From contig CACJQK010000001.1 of the NCBI GenBank assembly GCA_902595515.1, forward strand, positions 1 through 64,000: a stretch of DNA of 64,000 nt, written 5' to 3'. The stretch comes from an uncultured SAR116 cluster alpha proteobacterium (GTDB lineage: Bacteria; Pseudomonadota; Alphaproteobacteria; Puniceispirillales; Marisalimonadaceae). This document shows, piece by piece, positions 44,030-54,568 of the stretch; position 1 is the stretch's first letter, and each line of letters opens with the position of its first letter. The notes under the pieces were generated by a model. It was given only the letters and a program-made list of their open reading frames with translations. It did not search any database and was not told the DNA's origin. A program made the translations under genes and the position numbers.

Positions 44030-45907
44030 ATGATTAAAAATAATAAAGCGTCTCTGAGTAAAGGGATTGAAATAATTAAAAATGAGCTTTTGACAATTCC
44101 AAACAAATCTGGGATTTATCAAATGATTGGAGAAAATAGTGAATATTTGTACGTAGGAAAAGCAAAAAACTTAAACAATAGAATTAAATTTTATACTCAA
44201 CCAAAAAGACTTAACTCAAGATTAAGTTATATGGTTTCAAACACTGTTAAATTGGAGATAATTGTTACGTCTTCAGAAATAGAAGCGTTACTCCTAGAGT
44301 CTAATTTAATAAAAAAATTTGAACCTATATTTAATATATTGCTTAAAGACGATAAAAGTTTTAGTTCAATTTTATTCAATTTATCTCACTCTTTTCCTCA
44401 ATTATCTGCACATAGAGGTCAAAGAAATATTAAGGGCGATTATTTTGGACCTTTTGTCTCAAAAAAAACTGTTCAAAAAACAATAGAAACACTACAGAAA
44501 ATTTTTCTTTTAAGAACTTGCAATGATAATATTTTTAAATCTAGAACTCGCCCTTGCTTACAATTTCAAATCAAAAGATGCAGTGCTCCATGTGTAAATT
44601 TAATATCAAAAGAAAGTTATCGAGACAGTCTTAACGAAGCAAAAAAATTCTTACAAGGAAACTCAAAGTCGGTAAAACAAAATTTAATAAAAAAAATGTA
44701 CGATGCATCTAATAAACAAAATTTTGAAGCAGCTGCAATTTTTAGAAATAGAATAAAAGCTCTTACTGATGTAAATGCAAGTCAAAATATTAATGTACCA
44801 AACGTCAATGATGTTGACTTCCTTGTGCTACGAAAAATTGAAAATAAAGTCGTAATTCAAATGACCATAGTTAGAAGTGGTTGTAATTACGGTTCTAAAT
44901 CATATTTTCCTAGTCCAGGTAAAAATGGTACTGATGTTTTAGAAGAAGAGATTATGCAAGCCTTTATATGTCAATTTTATGATAAAAATATTCCCCCTGA
45001 AAATATTTTGGTTAACTTAAATCCCAAAGATAAAAGTCTAATTGAAGAGCTTTTGCATGAAAAGCATAAAATAAAAGTAAAAATTCAACTACCTCAAAGA
45101 GGAAAAAAGTTAGAAATTATAAAATCAACGCTCAAAAATGCAGAAGAAAATTTAAATAGAAAAATCTATGAAAGATCTTCAAATAAAAACAATCTTAAAA
45201 ATTTGCAACAAACGTTTAACTTTAAAAATTCTATTCAAAAATTAGAAGTTTATGATAACTCACATAATCAAGGAAAATCACCCGTAGGTGCAATGATAGC
45301 TTTTAACGAAGATGGTTTTTTAAAATCATTATATAGAAGATATAACATTTCAACAGAGCATAAAAACTCATCAAAACAAATCAGTGATGAGTTTATAAAT
45401 AATAATGATTATTTAATGATGAAGGAAGTAATTAAACGTAGATTTGCAGGGAAAAATTCATCTGGATTTCCTGATTTAATAATCATTGACGGTGGCAAAG
45501 GACATTTAAACATAGTTTTAAATGTACTTAAAGATTTACAAATAAGTAGCATTGAAGTTTTGGCAATTTCAAAGGGCATAAAAAGAGATGCGGGTAGAGA
45601 AAATTTTTATACAAAAAATTCTGATAGTTTTAGATTTAACAAAGATGATCCTACATTATTTTTTCTTCAAAAATTAAGAGATGAAGTTCATAGATACGCA
45701 ATTGCAGGTCATAGAATTAAAAGTAAAAAAAATATTTTCAAAAATCCTTTAGACGAGATTGATGGAATTGGAGTAAACAGAAAAAAATCTCTTTTGGAGG
45801 AATTTGGTTCTGCAAAAGCTGTAGGAACTGCAAGTATTAGTGATTTATTAAAAGTTGAGGGAATAAATAAGTCAACTGCTAAAAAAATATTTAATTTTTT
45901 TAACTAA
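44030..45907 (+). CDS. uvrC: Excinuclease ABC subunit C
   Basis: GIY-YIG N-terminus (SGIYQMIGENSEYLYVGKAKNLNNR), C-terminal HhH. Confidence 0.97.
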   Translation: MIKNNKASLSKGIEIIKNELLTIPNKSGIYQMIGENSEYLYVGKAKNLNNRIKFYTQPKRLNSRLSYMVSNTVKLEIIVTSSEIEALLLESNLIKKFEPIFNILLKDDKSFSSILFNLSHSFPQLSAHRGQRNIKGDYFGPFVSKKTVQKTIETLQKIFLLRTCNDNIFKSRTRPCLQFQIKRCSAPCVNLISKESYRDSLNEAKKFLQGNSKSVKQNLIKKMYDASNKQNFEAAAIFRNRIKALTDVNASQNINVPNVNDVDFLVLRKIENKVVIQMTIVRSGCNYGSKSYFPSPGKNGTDVLEEEIMQAFICQFYDKNIPPENILVNLNPKDKSLIEELLHEKHKIKVKIQLPQRGKKLEIIKSTLKNAEENLNRKIYERSSNKNNLKNLQQTFNFKNSIQKLEVYDNSHNQGKSPVGAMIAFNEDGFLKSLYRRYNISTEHKNSSKQISDEFINNNDYLMMKEVIKRRFAGKNSSGFPDLIIIDGGKGHLNIVLNVLKDLQISSIEVLAISKGIKRDAGRENFYTKNSDSFRFNKDDPTLFFLQKLRDEVHRYAIAGHRIKSKKNIFKNPLDEIDGIGVNRKKSLLEEFGSAKAVGTASISDLLKVEGINKSTAKKIFNFFN

Positions 45908-45977
45908 AATAAATTTTTTAAAAATCTATTTTGTTTTAAAGATAGTCTTAACTTAAAAATCTCGTTAAAGTTAATTT

Positions 45978-46571
45978 ATGAAGCAAAATAATTCTATATT
46001 AAAGATCATACCTAACTTTTTAACCTTATTCAGAAGTTTGGCAGCCATTGTACTTCCTTTAATAATCATTTATGGCGGTGAAATTGGGGCCTTAATGGCA
46101 ACACCAATTTTAATATTAGCCGGTATTAGTGATTATTTTGATGGATTTTATGCAAGAAAATATAACGTGACATCTAATTTTGGGAAAATCTTAGATCCAG
46201 TTGCAGATAAATTATTGGTTATTGGGATAATTTTAGCCTTAGCTTCAGAAAACATGTTGGATTATTATTATTCATTTATTCCTGCACTTTTAATAGTTTT
46301 AAGAGAAATTTTAATCTCAGGTTTGAGAGAGAGTATCTCTTCTTATAAAGTTTCGTTGGAGGTAACCCTATTAGCAAAATGGAAGACAACTATACAATTA
46401 ATTGCTTGTGGAAGTTTTCTAGTTTGGAGATCGAATGTTTTGTTTTACAATTTAGATATTTTAGGTTTAATTTCTTATATTCTTTTGTGGATAGCTGGAA
46501 TAATTACATTTATAACAGGTTTGGAATATATTATTAAAGTAACGAAAGTTTTTATAGAGAATAAATTATGA
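45978..46571 (+). CDS. pgsA: CDP-diacylglycerol-glycerol-3-phosphate 3-phosphatidyltransferase
   Basis: SDYFDGFYARKYNVTSNFGKILDPVADK. Confidence 0.96.
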   Translation: MKQNNSILKIIPNFLTLFRSLAAIVLPLIIIYGGEIGALMATPILILAGISDYFDGFYARKYNVTSNFGKILDPVADKLLVIGIILALASENMLDYYYSFIPALLIVLREILISGLRESISSYKVSLEVTLLAKWKTTIQLIACGSFLVWRSNVLFYNLDILGLISYILLWIAGIITFITGLEYIIKVTKVFIENKL

Positions 46572-46819
46572 TTATAAAATACTTTTCTTGGATAAAAGAA
46601 CAAATAGGTAAATCTGAGGAACAAATTGAGTTACCACATCATATAAAAAATGTTAATGAACTTATAAACTATTTGAATGAAATAGATGAGAAATATAATT
46701 TAATATTTGAAAAAAAAGATATAATTAAAATTGCTGTAAATAAAACGTACTCATCTTTTGATACAAACATCAATGATAATGACGAAATTGCATTTTTTCC
46801 TCCAGTTACAGGCGGATAA
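46568..46819 (+). CDS. moaD: Molybdopterin synthase sulfur carrier subunit MoaD
   Basis: 83 aa ubiquitin-like, ends FFPPVTGG. Confidence 0.95.
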   Translation: MIIKYFSWIKEQIGKSEEQIELPHHIKNVNELINYLNEIDEKYNLIFEKKDIIKIAVNKTYSSFDTNINDNDEIAFFPPVTGG

Positions 46820-47293
46820 ATGACTAAAAGCCCTCCGCTAATTAAAATTAAAATCCAAAATGAAGATTTTGATGTATCGGTAGAAACAAATATACTTCAA
46901 CAAAATAATACCGGTGCAATAGTTAATTTTGTTGGAATAGTAAGAGGTTATGACGAAAAAAATGATCAAATAATCAATTCAATGACATTAGAACATTACC
47001 CGGGAATGACTGAATCCGAAATAGAAAATATAATAGTTGAAAGTTATAAAAAATGGGAATTAACAGGTATAACTGTGATACATAGGGTAGGTTATTTAAA
47101 ACCTTATGATCAAATAGTTTTTGTAGGTGTTTCCTCTAAACACCGGCAGAACGCTTTTAATGGATGTAATTTTATAATGGATTGGTTAAAAACTAAAGCT
47201 CCCTTTTGGAAAGTTGAAGAAAAAAACAATGAAAGAAATTGGGTAAGTTTTAATGAATCCGACAATAAAGCATTAAAGAAATGGGAAAAATAA
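46820..47293 (+). CDS. moaE: Molybdopterin synthase catalytic subunit MoaE
   Basis: LEHYPGMTE, IHRVGYLKPYDQIVFVGVSSKHRQNAF, KTKAPFWKVE. Confidence 0.96.
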   Translation: MTKSPPLIKIKIQNEDFDVSVETNILQQNNTGAIVNFVGIVRGYDEKNDQIINSMTLEHYPGMTESEIENIIVESYKKWELTGITVIHRVGYLKPYDQIVFVGVSSKHRQNAFNGCNFIMDWLKTKAPFWKVEEKNNERNWVSFNESDNKALKKWEK

Positions 47294-47301
47294 TTTACTT
47301 T

Positions 47302-48180
47302 TTATATTCCATTAACTAAGTCTGAGTAAGCTTTTGTCAATTTTAGACAATACTCACCTGGTTTAAAATTAAATTCACCAATGGATTGAACAGGTGTAAC
47401 TTCAGCAGCAGTACCAGTTAAAAAACATTCCTCCGCCTCAGCCATTTCTTTAGGCATAATCTTACGTTCTACGATTTCAATACCATTATCTGCAGCAAGT
47501 TTCATAACAGTCCTTCTTGTAATGCCATCAAGAAAACAATCGGCTATCGGTGTATGTAATTTACCGTCTGGCATTTTAAAAAAAATATTCGCTCCAGTAG
47601 CTTCTGCTATTTGTCCCCTGTAATCTAACATAAGCGCGTCACTAAATCCTTTTGCTTCTGCTTCGTGTTTAGACAATGTACAGATCATATAAAGTCCAGC
47701 AGCTTTTGCAAGAACAGGTCCACATTCTGGACTTGGGCGTCTCCATTTCGCAATATCAAGTTTTATTCCTTTCATTTTCTGCTCAGGATCAAAGTAACTT
47801 GGCCATTCCCAAACAGCAATCGCAACATTTATTTTTGTTGCTTGCGCTGAAACGGCCATCATTTCGCTTCCTCTCCAAACTACTGGTCTAACATAAGCAT
47901 CTAAAAGTGAGTTTTTTTCTAATAGAATATCTTTTGCATCTAATATTGCTTTTTGAGAAAAAGGAATCTCCATATCAAGAGATTTAGCTGAATTAAACAA
48001 TCTTTTTGTATGTTTTTCAGTTTCAAAAATTTTTCCTCTATAAGCTCTTTCTCCTTCAAAAACACAGCTTGCATAATGCAATCCATGATTTAACACATGA
48101 ACATTTGCATTTTTCCATTCAATTAAATTACCGTTATACCAAATAAATCCCTCACGGTTGTCAAAAGATAGATTATCCAA
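47302..48180 (-). CDS. ilvE: Branched-chain amino acid aminotransferase
   Basis: GLHYASCVFEGERAY, EATGANIFF, EECFLTGTAAEVTPV. Confidence 0.94.
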   Translation of the reverse strand: MDNLSFDNREGFIWYNGNLIEWKNANVHVLNHGLHYASCVFEGERAYRGKIFETEKHTKRLFNSAKSLDMEIPFSQKAILDAKDILLEKNSLLDAYVRPVVWRGSEMMAVSAQATKINVAIAVWEWPSYFDPEQKMKGIKLDIAKWRRPSPECGPVLAKAAGLYMICTLSKHEAEAKGFSDALMLDYRGQIAEATGANIFFKMPDGKLHTPIADCFLDGITRRTVMKLAADNGIEIVERKIMPKEMAEAEECFLTGTAAEVTPVQSIGEFNFKPGEYCLKLTKAYSDLVNGI

Positions 48181-48346
48181 AAAAAAAACCTCCCAAATTA
48201 GTTATTACATATAATCCACATTATTGTTAAATAATCAAATGTTAAGAAATAAGTTTAGTAATTAATTAGGTTGTTTAGTGTTTTTAGATTTAATATAATT
48301 TAGATAAGTTATTATTTATTGTGACAATATAAATTTAATCATAAAG

Positions 48347-49072
48347 ATGAATAATCAAGATTTAAAAAAATATAATTTTCATATTTTAATTATTGATGAT
48401 GATCAAAAAATTAGGCTTCTTCTGAAAAAGTTTTTGGAGAACAATGGTTTTAGAGTTTCAGATGCAGAAAATACTGATCAAGCAAAAAAAATTATGGAGA
48501 GTTTGGTCTTCGACTTGTTAGTAATTGATATTATGATGCCAGGACAAAATGGATTAGACTTTTTAAAAGAAATAAGACAAACAAACTCAATTCCATCATT
48601 GATGCTTACTGCTATGTCTAATCCTGAAGATAGACTTGACGGTCTTGAGTATGGCGCAGATGATTATATGACCAAACCTTTTGAACCTAGAGAATTATTA
48701 TTAAGGATTCAAAATATCCTAAAAAGACTAACCAAAAATATCAAGAATTTTGAAAATCAAGAGAATACAAGATTTGGTCCTTTTTCATTTAATCAAAAAT
48801 CTCTTAACTTATATAAAAACAATATACCTGTTCATTTGACCACTTCTGAGCAAAAGCTATTAAATTGCTTTTGCAAATCTCCAAACACTGCTTTTTCTAG
48901 GGATGATATAAATAATTCACTTGGTGGGAATATGGAAGCTAGATCAATAGATGTAGCCATAGCAAGAATAAGAAGAAAAATAGAAATTGATCAAAGGTAT
49001 CCTATATATTTACAAACAGTTCGTGGTATTGGCTGGATGCTGCAAACTCATGAAGAAGAATATGATGATTGA
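48347..49072 (+). CDS. OmpR-family response regulator
   Basis: LIIDDDQKIR receiver, DLLVIDIMMPG, C-terminal winged helix. Confidence 0.95.
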   Translation: MNNQDLKKYNFHILIIDDDQKIRLLLKKFLENNGFRVSDAENTDQAKKIMESLVFDLLVIDIMMPGQNGLDFLKEIRQTNSIPSLMLTAMSNPEDRLDGLEYGADDYMTKPFEPRELLLRIQNILKRLTKNIKNFENQENTRFGPFSFNQKSLNLYKNNIPVHLTTSEQKLLNCFCKSPNTAFSRDDINNSLGGNMEARSIDVAIARIRRKIEIDQRYPIYLQTVRGIGWMLQTHEEEYDD

Positions 49073-49088
49073 TAGTAAAGTATAGATT

Positions 49089-50399
49089 ATGAGATTGAGA
49101 GACATAACCCCAAAAAGTCTTTTTGGCAGAATGTTAGCCATTATTCTAATTCCAATAATTCTTGTTCAGGTTATTTCTGTGTCAATTTTTTATGAACGAC
49201 ACTGGGATTGGGTATCTAGGCATATGGCAAAAAATTTGTCTAAAGATCTAGGGTTGTTAATTGACGAACTTGGTAATGAACCTTCAAAAGATCAAAGGGC
49301 CTTATCAGCAGTTAGGGCAAGACAATACTTTAACATTATTTTTTATTGGTTAGAAGGAGGCATTTTAAAGCCTAACCAATCTTTCAATGCTAAATTTGAA
49401 AACTTCCGTAATTCTCTTCAATCAAGAATTAAAGAACCTTTCTATTTATCATCTATAGAAAACTCAAGTCAATTTTATGTGGATATTCAACTAGCTAATG
49501 GAATTGTAAGAATGCATATAAATAATAAGCGTTTATTTGTTCCTACAGGTATCACATTCATAATGTGGTCCATAGGTGCCTCCGTTATCTTATTTTCTAT
49601 TGCAATTATTTTTCTTAGAGGACAAGTTAGACCAATTTTAAGACTTGCAAATGCAGCTCGTCAGATAGGTTTTGGCAGAGAAGTTGATAATTATAATATT
49701 GAGGGTGCAACCGAAGTGAGAATAGCAGGAAGGGCCTTTCAAGCTATGAGACACAGAATTAATAAACAAATTTCTGAGAAAACCTCACTTCTTGCAGGTG
49801 TAAGCCATGATTTAAAAACTCCTTTGACTCGAATGAGACTACAATTAGCAGTTATGGAAGGGAAAAAGGAAATGAAAAAAGATTTTGAAAAAGAGTTAAT
49901 CGAATTAGAAGATATGATTGATGGTTATTTAGAGTTTGCTAGAAATGAAAGAGAAGAACAAATGGTAGATGCAAGTTTATTTAAATTACTTCAACAAGCA
50001 GCTAAGACATCTGATCCTACAGGTGAAAAAATCACTATTTCTGTTCCATCCGATAACATACCAATCTTTCCAATTCAAGTACAATCGATAAGAAGAGCAT
50101 TAATAAATTTATTTACAAATGCAATTAGATATGCCGGTAAAGCAAATGCTCAAATACAAATTTTTGACGATCATAGCGAAATAATAATTGACGATAATGG
50201 TCCTGGTATACCTAGAGACAAAAGAGATGAGGTAGTTTTACCATTTACCAGATTAGAAAATTCAAGAAATATAAAAACAGGAGGAACCGGACTTGGATTG
50301 TCAATAGCCAAAAATTCTGCGTTGAATCATGGAGGCGAATTAATTCTAGAAGATAGTCCACTTGGCGGGTTAAGAGTTAGACTTTTATTACCTTTATAA
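49089..50399 (+). CDS. EnvZ-like sensor histidine kinase
   Basis: HAMP, GVSHDLKTPLTRMRLQL H-box, IDDNGPGIP, GGTGLGLSIAKN. Confidence 0.95.
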   Translation: MRLRDITPKSLFGRMLAIILIPIILVQVISVSIFYERHWDWVSRHMAKNLSKDLGLLIDELGNEPSKDQRALSAVRARQYFNIIFYWLEGGILKPNQSFNAKFENFRNSLQSRIKEPFYLSSIENSSQFYVDIQLANGIVRMHINNKRLFVPTGITFIMWSIGASVILFSIAIIFLRGQVRPILRLANAARQIGFGREVDNYNIEGATEVRIAGRAFQAMRHRINKQISEKTSLLAGVSHDLKTPLTRMRLQLAVMEGKKEMKKDFEKELIELEDMIDGYLEFARNEREEQMVDASLFKLLQQAAKTSDPTGEKITISVPSDNIPIFPIQVQSIRRALINLFTNAIRYAGKANAQIQIFDDHSEIIIDDNGPGIPRDKRDEVVLPFTRLENSRNIKTGGTGLGLSIAKNSALNHGGELILEDSPLGGLRVRLLLPL

Positions 50400-50403
50400 A
50401 AGA

Positions 50404-51015
50404 TTATTTATTTTTTATTATGCCCACAAAGATACCTAAATCTTGCATATCACTTAAATATTTATCTAAATGCCTAATCACTGAATCTAAATCTTTATTT
50501 TCAACTTTTAAAAATTTTTCAAGACATTTTGTAAACACAAAATTTAAAGCTAGAGATTTTAAAGTTTTAATTCCACAATTCTGGTCTTCCTCGATTAAAT
50601 TTAAAAGGTTAGAAGAAAAATTATAATTCTCTCTAAAAAGGTTAAAGAAAACTTTGGCTCTTTGCTTTGAGTTTTGACTCAAAATTTTAAACGATTCTTT
50701 ATATTTCATGTATTTCTCAAATCTTAATGAGAAGCCCTCTAGAATTTTGTCATAAGTTGTTGAAATAGTGTCATCAACAATATCAGCTTTTAATTCATTC
50801 AAAACTTCTTTATCAAGTTTTGATATAAGAATTTTCAAGAAAAAAATTCTATTATCAATTAAATTATCAGAAACTATTCTATTTACTTCTTCTATAGAAA
50901 TTTTGGTTACCTTAGAAAGTTGTTCTAAGTCTACTTGTGAAGTCATATTTTTTTCTAAAATTGAAAAATAAGCATCACATAATTTCCATTCTAAATTATT
51001 ATTATCTGTATTCAT
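50404..51015 (-). CDS. TetR-fold-like protein (divergent)
   Basis: 203 aa all-helical, degenerate N-terminal HTH (VDLEQLSKVTKISIEEVNRIVSD). Confidence 0.5.
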   Translation of the reverse strand: MNTDNNNLEWKLCDAYFSILEKNMTSQVDLEQLSKVTKISIEEVNRIVSDNLIDNRIFFLKILISKLDKEVLNELKADIVDDTISTTYDKILEGFSLRFEKYMKYKESFKILSQNSKQRAKVFFNLFRENYNFSSNLLNLIEEDQNCGIKTLKSLALNFVFTKCLEKFLKVENKDLDSVIRHLDKYLSDMQDLGIFVGIIKNK

Positions 51016-51024
51016 ATTTTATGT

Positions 51025-51849
51025 TTATCCATCAAAATTTAACTCTTTGGCTCTTTTTATGGCATTATTGATCGTTGAATTAAGTAAAGGATATAACCCA
51101 TTTTTTTGGGATTCAAGTACTAGTAACCCCGCTTCAGTAGTTCCACCAGGACTTGTAACGTTCTCTTTTAGTGTTTTTGGATCAATATTAGACGATTCAA
51201 CCAACCTTGCGGATCCTATCAAGGTTTCTTTTGCTAAAGTTTTTGCGTCTTTTATTGTAAATCCTTGATCGATAGCTATTTGATAAAGCACTTCAATTAA
51301 ATAAAAAATATAACCAGGTCCCGAACCAGATATTGCTGTTACATTGTCAATCAGATTTTCATTATTTAAATAAATTGTCTTACTAAACGCAGATAACAAT
51401 GTATAGACATCTTTTTCTTCCTCATCACTTAAATTTTTGCTTTCACAGTAACCAGTTACACCTAATCCGATAGAGGCTGGTAAATTTGGCATTGCTCTAA
51501 CTATTTTAATATCTTTATTAATTTTCTTCCTGAACCAAGAAAACGACAGACCGGCAGCAATAGAAATAAAAACTATTTCTAAATAGTTGACCTTGGAAAA
51601 ATGCTTAACAGTTTCTTCCATTTGCTGTGGTTTAACAGCAAGAAAAACAATATGAAATTTTTTTGAATTTTCACATTCATTAAAAAAATCAATATTTTCG
51701 TAAGCCTTAAAGCCATCCTTTATAGCATTTTTTCTCAGAGAATACTCTTTTTCAATTATAAAAAAATTAAGTTCTATTTTTTTAAGGATCCATCCCCTTG
51801 CAATAGATGAACCCATCTTTCCATAACCAAATAAAAGTACGTTTTTCAT
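51025..51849 (-). CDS. proC: Pyrroline-5-carboxylate reductase
   Basis: LFGYGKMGSSIARGW, AISGSGPGYIFYLIEVL, VTSPGGTTEAGL. Confidence 0.96.
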   Translation of the reverse strand: MKNVLLFGYGKMGSSIARGWILKKIELNFFIIEKEYSLRKNAIKDGFKAYENIDFFNECENSKKFHIVFLAVKPQQMEETVKHFSKVNYLEIVFISIAAGLSFSWFRKKINKDIKIVRAMPNLPASIGLGVTGYCESKNLSDEEEKDVYTLLSAFSKTIYLNNENLIDNVTAISGSGPGYIFYLIEVLYQIAIDQGFTIKDAKTLAKETLIGSARLVESSNIDPKTLKENVTSPGGTTEAGLLVLESQKNGLYPLLNSTINNAIKRAKELNFDG

Positions 51850-51887
51850 GCAATCCCTATTAATTTTTTTATTTTAAATTTAAATTT

Positions 51888-52376
51888 TCATGAATGGCCT
51901 TCATTTTTCAAAAATAATAATTCTAACAAGCTACCTTTAATTTGTTGTCCATAAACTAAGTTATGGACACCTGAAACAAAATTATGAAATAAACTTTTAG
52001 TTAAATCTAATTTAATTTTTAAAAATTCTTGAAGGTTTCTTTCATTTAACATTACAGAGTCAAATGAAATTAAATTATATTTTATTTTTCTAACTTTAAA
52101 GTCAAAAACAAAAAAACCTTCATCAGTATTTTGATTTGCAACATTGACTAAAATTAGTAACTTATTTAACTTAATATTGGAAATATTAAAATTTAAAGTA
52201 AACTGAAAATAAATCTTATCATTGTAATTAAAAATATTTAAATAATAGTCCGCTAGTTCTCCAACAAAAGAAAAATTATATTTTTTTTTTGCATCATTAT
52301 TTATTATCCAATCATATTTGTAGAATATATTTGAAATTTGTGGAGAAAAAATTATTTTTTTTAATTCTTCAGTCAT
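51888..52376 (-). CDS. YbjN domain-containing protein
   Basis: 162 aa; position next to proC and weak YbjN-like pattern. Confidence 0.65.
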   Translation of the reverse strand: MTEELKKIIFSPQISNIFYKYDWIINNDAKKKYNFSFVGELADYYLNIFNYNDKIYFQFTLNFNISNIKLNKLLILVNVANQNTDEGFFVFDFKVRKIKYNLISFDSVMLNERNLQEFLKIKLDLTKSLFHNFVSGVHNLVYGQQIKGSLLELLFLKNEGHS

Positions 52377-52449
52377 ATTATCTATATATAGTATGAAGTT
52401 TGTTGTTTTAAAAAATTATATACTATATGTTGACAAATAAAACTAGAAG

Positions 52450-52713
52450 TTAATTTTTCTTTTTAGAAATTACTTTTGTTTTATCTTTATTCTTTAATTT
52501 TGTTTTTAATAAAATAAATTCTGAATTAAGTTTTTCGTGTCTATCAACTAATGCTTCGAAATCCTCACGATTAACAATACCTTGAGAGTTAATAAATTTT
52601 TCAAATCTACTTTTTATAATGTTATCAATTTCAGTTTTTAAATCAGCAAAAGTGGAAAGTGCCCCAGTAATTATGGATGCCGTATCCTTCAAAAAAAATT
52701 TACTATTTTTCAT
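52450..52713 (-). CDS. ubiK: UbiK/BMFP-domain accessory factor
   Basis: Short coiled coil, FEALVDRHEKLNSEFILLKTKL near the C-terminus. Confidence 0.75.
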   Translation of the reverse strand: MKNSKFFLKDTASIITGALSTFADLKTEIDNIIKSRFEKFINSQGIVNREDFEALVDRHEKLNSEFILLKTKLKNKDKTKVISKKKN

Positions 52714-52797
52714 ATAATTTCCTTATAATTGAACTTTATATATCTAATATTAGTTTATTATAAGATATTTTTATTAATTGTTAAAATCATATTGTAG

Positions 52798-53601
52798 TTG
52801 TTTAAAATGTTTCAATTTCCAAATATAAATCCAATAGCTATAGATTTAGGATTAATTAAAATTAGTTGGTATGCTCTTTCATATGTTATGGGCATTTTAT
52901 TAAGTTGGTATTTTATACTAAAAATAATCAAAGTAAAAAAAATTGATATTTGTAATAAAATAATAAGTGACCTAATTAGTAATTGTATGATTGGAATTAT
53001 ATTAGGTGGGAGACTAGGTTATGTAATATTCTATAATCCTGAATATTATTTAAATAATTTGTGGGATATTTTAAAAATATGGAATGGTGGCATGTCATTT
53101 CATGGAGGTTTAATTGGCGTGATACTAGCTATCATTTATTCTAGTAAAACTTCAAAAATTCCAATAACTATTTTTTCTGATCTAATCTCGATAGTTTCCC
53201 CAATTGGTCTTTTTTTTGGAAGAATAGCAAATTTTATCAATGGTGAACTTTTTGGAAGAGTAACTAATCATCATTTTGGTATGGTATTTCCAAATGGTGG
53301 AAGTCTTCCTAGACACCCTAGTCAATTATATGAGGCTATTTTTGAAGGATTGATTTTATTTTTGATTATGATTTTATTAATGAATAGATCTGATATTTTT
53401 CAAAAGAAGGGGTGTTTGACTGCGTCATTTATATTTTTATATGGAATTTTTAGGTTTTCTATAGAATATTTTAGAGAACCTGATGAACACATTGGTTTAT
53501 TTTATTTCAACTTTTCAATGGGACAAATTTTATCATTACCAATGATAATTTGCGGTTTATATTTCATAATTATTTTTTTTAATAAAAAAATAAATTATTA
53601 A
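52798..53601 (+). CDS. lgt: Prolipoprotein diacylglyceryl transferase
   Basis: GGRLGYVIFYNPEYY, WNGGMSFHGGLIG, FGRIANFINGELFGR. Confidence 0.97.
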   Translation: MFKMFQFPNINPIAIDLGLIKISWYALSYVMGILLSWYFILKIIKVKKIDICNKIISDLISNCMIGIILGGRLGYVIFYNPEYYLNNLWDILKIWNGGMSFHGGLIGVILAIIYSSKTSKIPITIFSDLISIVSPIGLFFGRIANFINGELFGRVTNHHFGMVFPNGGSLPRHPSQLYEAIFEGLILFLIMILLMNRSDIFQKKGCLTASFIFLYGIFRFSIEYFREPDEHIGLFYFNFSMGQILSLPMIICGLYFIIIFFNKKINY

Positions 53602-53629
53602 TTTAATTTTCACTTTATATAATAAAGAA

Positions 53630-54421
53630 ATGTTAATAATGACTACAAAAAAAATACATCATCCGAAATTAGAATTTAATGATGTTAGTTATGGATTTTT
53701 TACAAAAAAAGGTGGGTACTCTAAATTTCCTTATGATTCGCTTAATTGTAGTTTTAACGTAGGGGATGATGAGTCTAATGTTAATGAAAATTTAAAATTA
53801 GTATGTAATGAACTAAAATTAGAAAAATTAATAAAATTAAATCAAATTCATTCATCTAAAGTTTTTGTAGTTAATAGTAAAGATGACCAAATTAATAATA
53901 TTGCTGGAGATGGATTAGTAACAAAATTAAAGGGTATTGGATTATCAATCTTAGGTGCTGATTGTGCACCAATTTTATTTTATGACAAAAGTTCAAAAAT
54001 TATTGGTGCCTGTCATGCTGGTTGGCGAGGAGCAATTAGCGGAATCATTGAAGCTACAGTTAGTAGTATGGAAGATCTAGGGGCAAGACGAAATAATGTT
54101 ATTTCTATAATAGGGCCTACAATTCAAAAAGAATCTTATGAAATTAAAAAAGATGTGGTCTTACTAGTAAAAGAAACTAAATTTTACAAAAAAAATCATT
54201 CTATATTGTTTCAAGTAAATAAGAACAAGTATCTATTTGATCTACCTTTGCTGATTAAGGAAAGTTTAAAATATTCAGGAATTAATAATTTTGGGGACAT
54301 TTATATGAACACTTACGAAAAATCTGATTTGTTCTTTAGTCATAGAAAATCAAGTCAAAAAAATTTTCCTAAGCAAGCTATAACTGGTAGACATATCTCT
54401 GTAATAGGATTGATTAGTTAA
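53630..54421 (+). CDS. pgeF: PgeF/YlmD laccase-domain (polyphenol oxidase) family
   Basis: NQIHSSKVFVV, GADCAPILFYD, ACHAGWRGAISGI. Confidence 0.94.
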   Translation: MLIMTTKKIHHPKLEFNDVSYGFFTKKGGYSKFPYDSLNCSFNVGDDESNVNENLKLVCNELKLEKLIKLNQIHSSKVFVVNSKDDQINNIAGDGLVTKLKGIGLSILGADCAPILFYDKSSKIIGACHAGWRGAISGIIEATVSSMEDLGARRNNVISIIGPTIQKESYEIKKDVVLLVKETKFYKKNHSILFQVNKNKYLFDLPLLIKESLKYSGINNFGDIYMNTYEKSDLFFSHRKSSQKNFPKQAITGRHISVIGLIS

Positions 54422-54568
54422 CAAAATGCCACATTTAATAATTTTTTCGTTTGTTATGTTTTTAGGTTTATTTCTTTTATTATTTATATAAACAAACTCA
54501 ATTTTTTCTTGCTATAACTTTAACTAGACTGCTATTAAATATCTTAAATTATTTTGGGAAAATATTTA

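Noticed and set aside
47665-47891. Two overlapping plus-strand ORFs opposite ilvE
   Set aside because: Spurious antisense frames.
48181-48346. Possible riboswitch/attenuator upstream of ilvE
   Set aside because: No leader peptide with Leu/Ile/Val codons or strong paired stems seen; consistent with divergent promoters only.
54422-54553. Possible small RNA between pgeF and prs
   Set aside because: AT-rich gap with no convincing stem-loop; likely just a promoter region.
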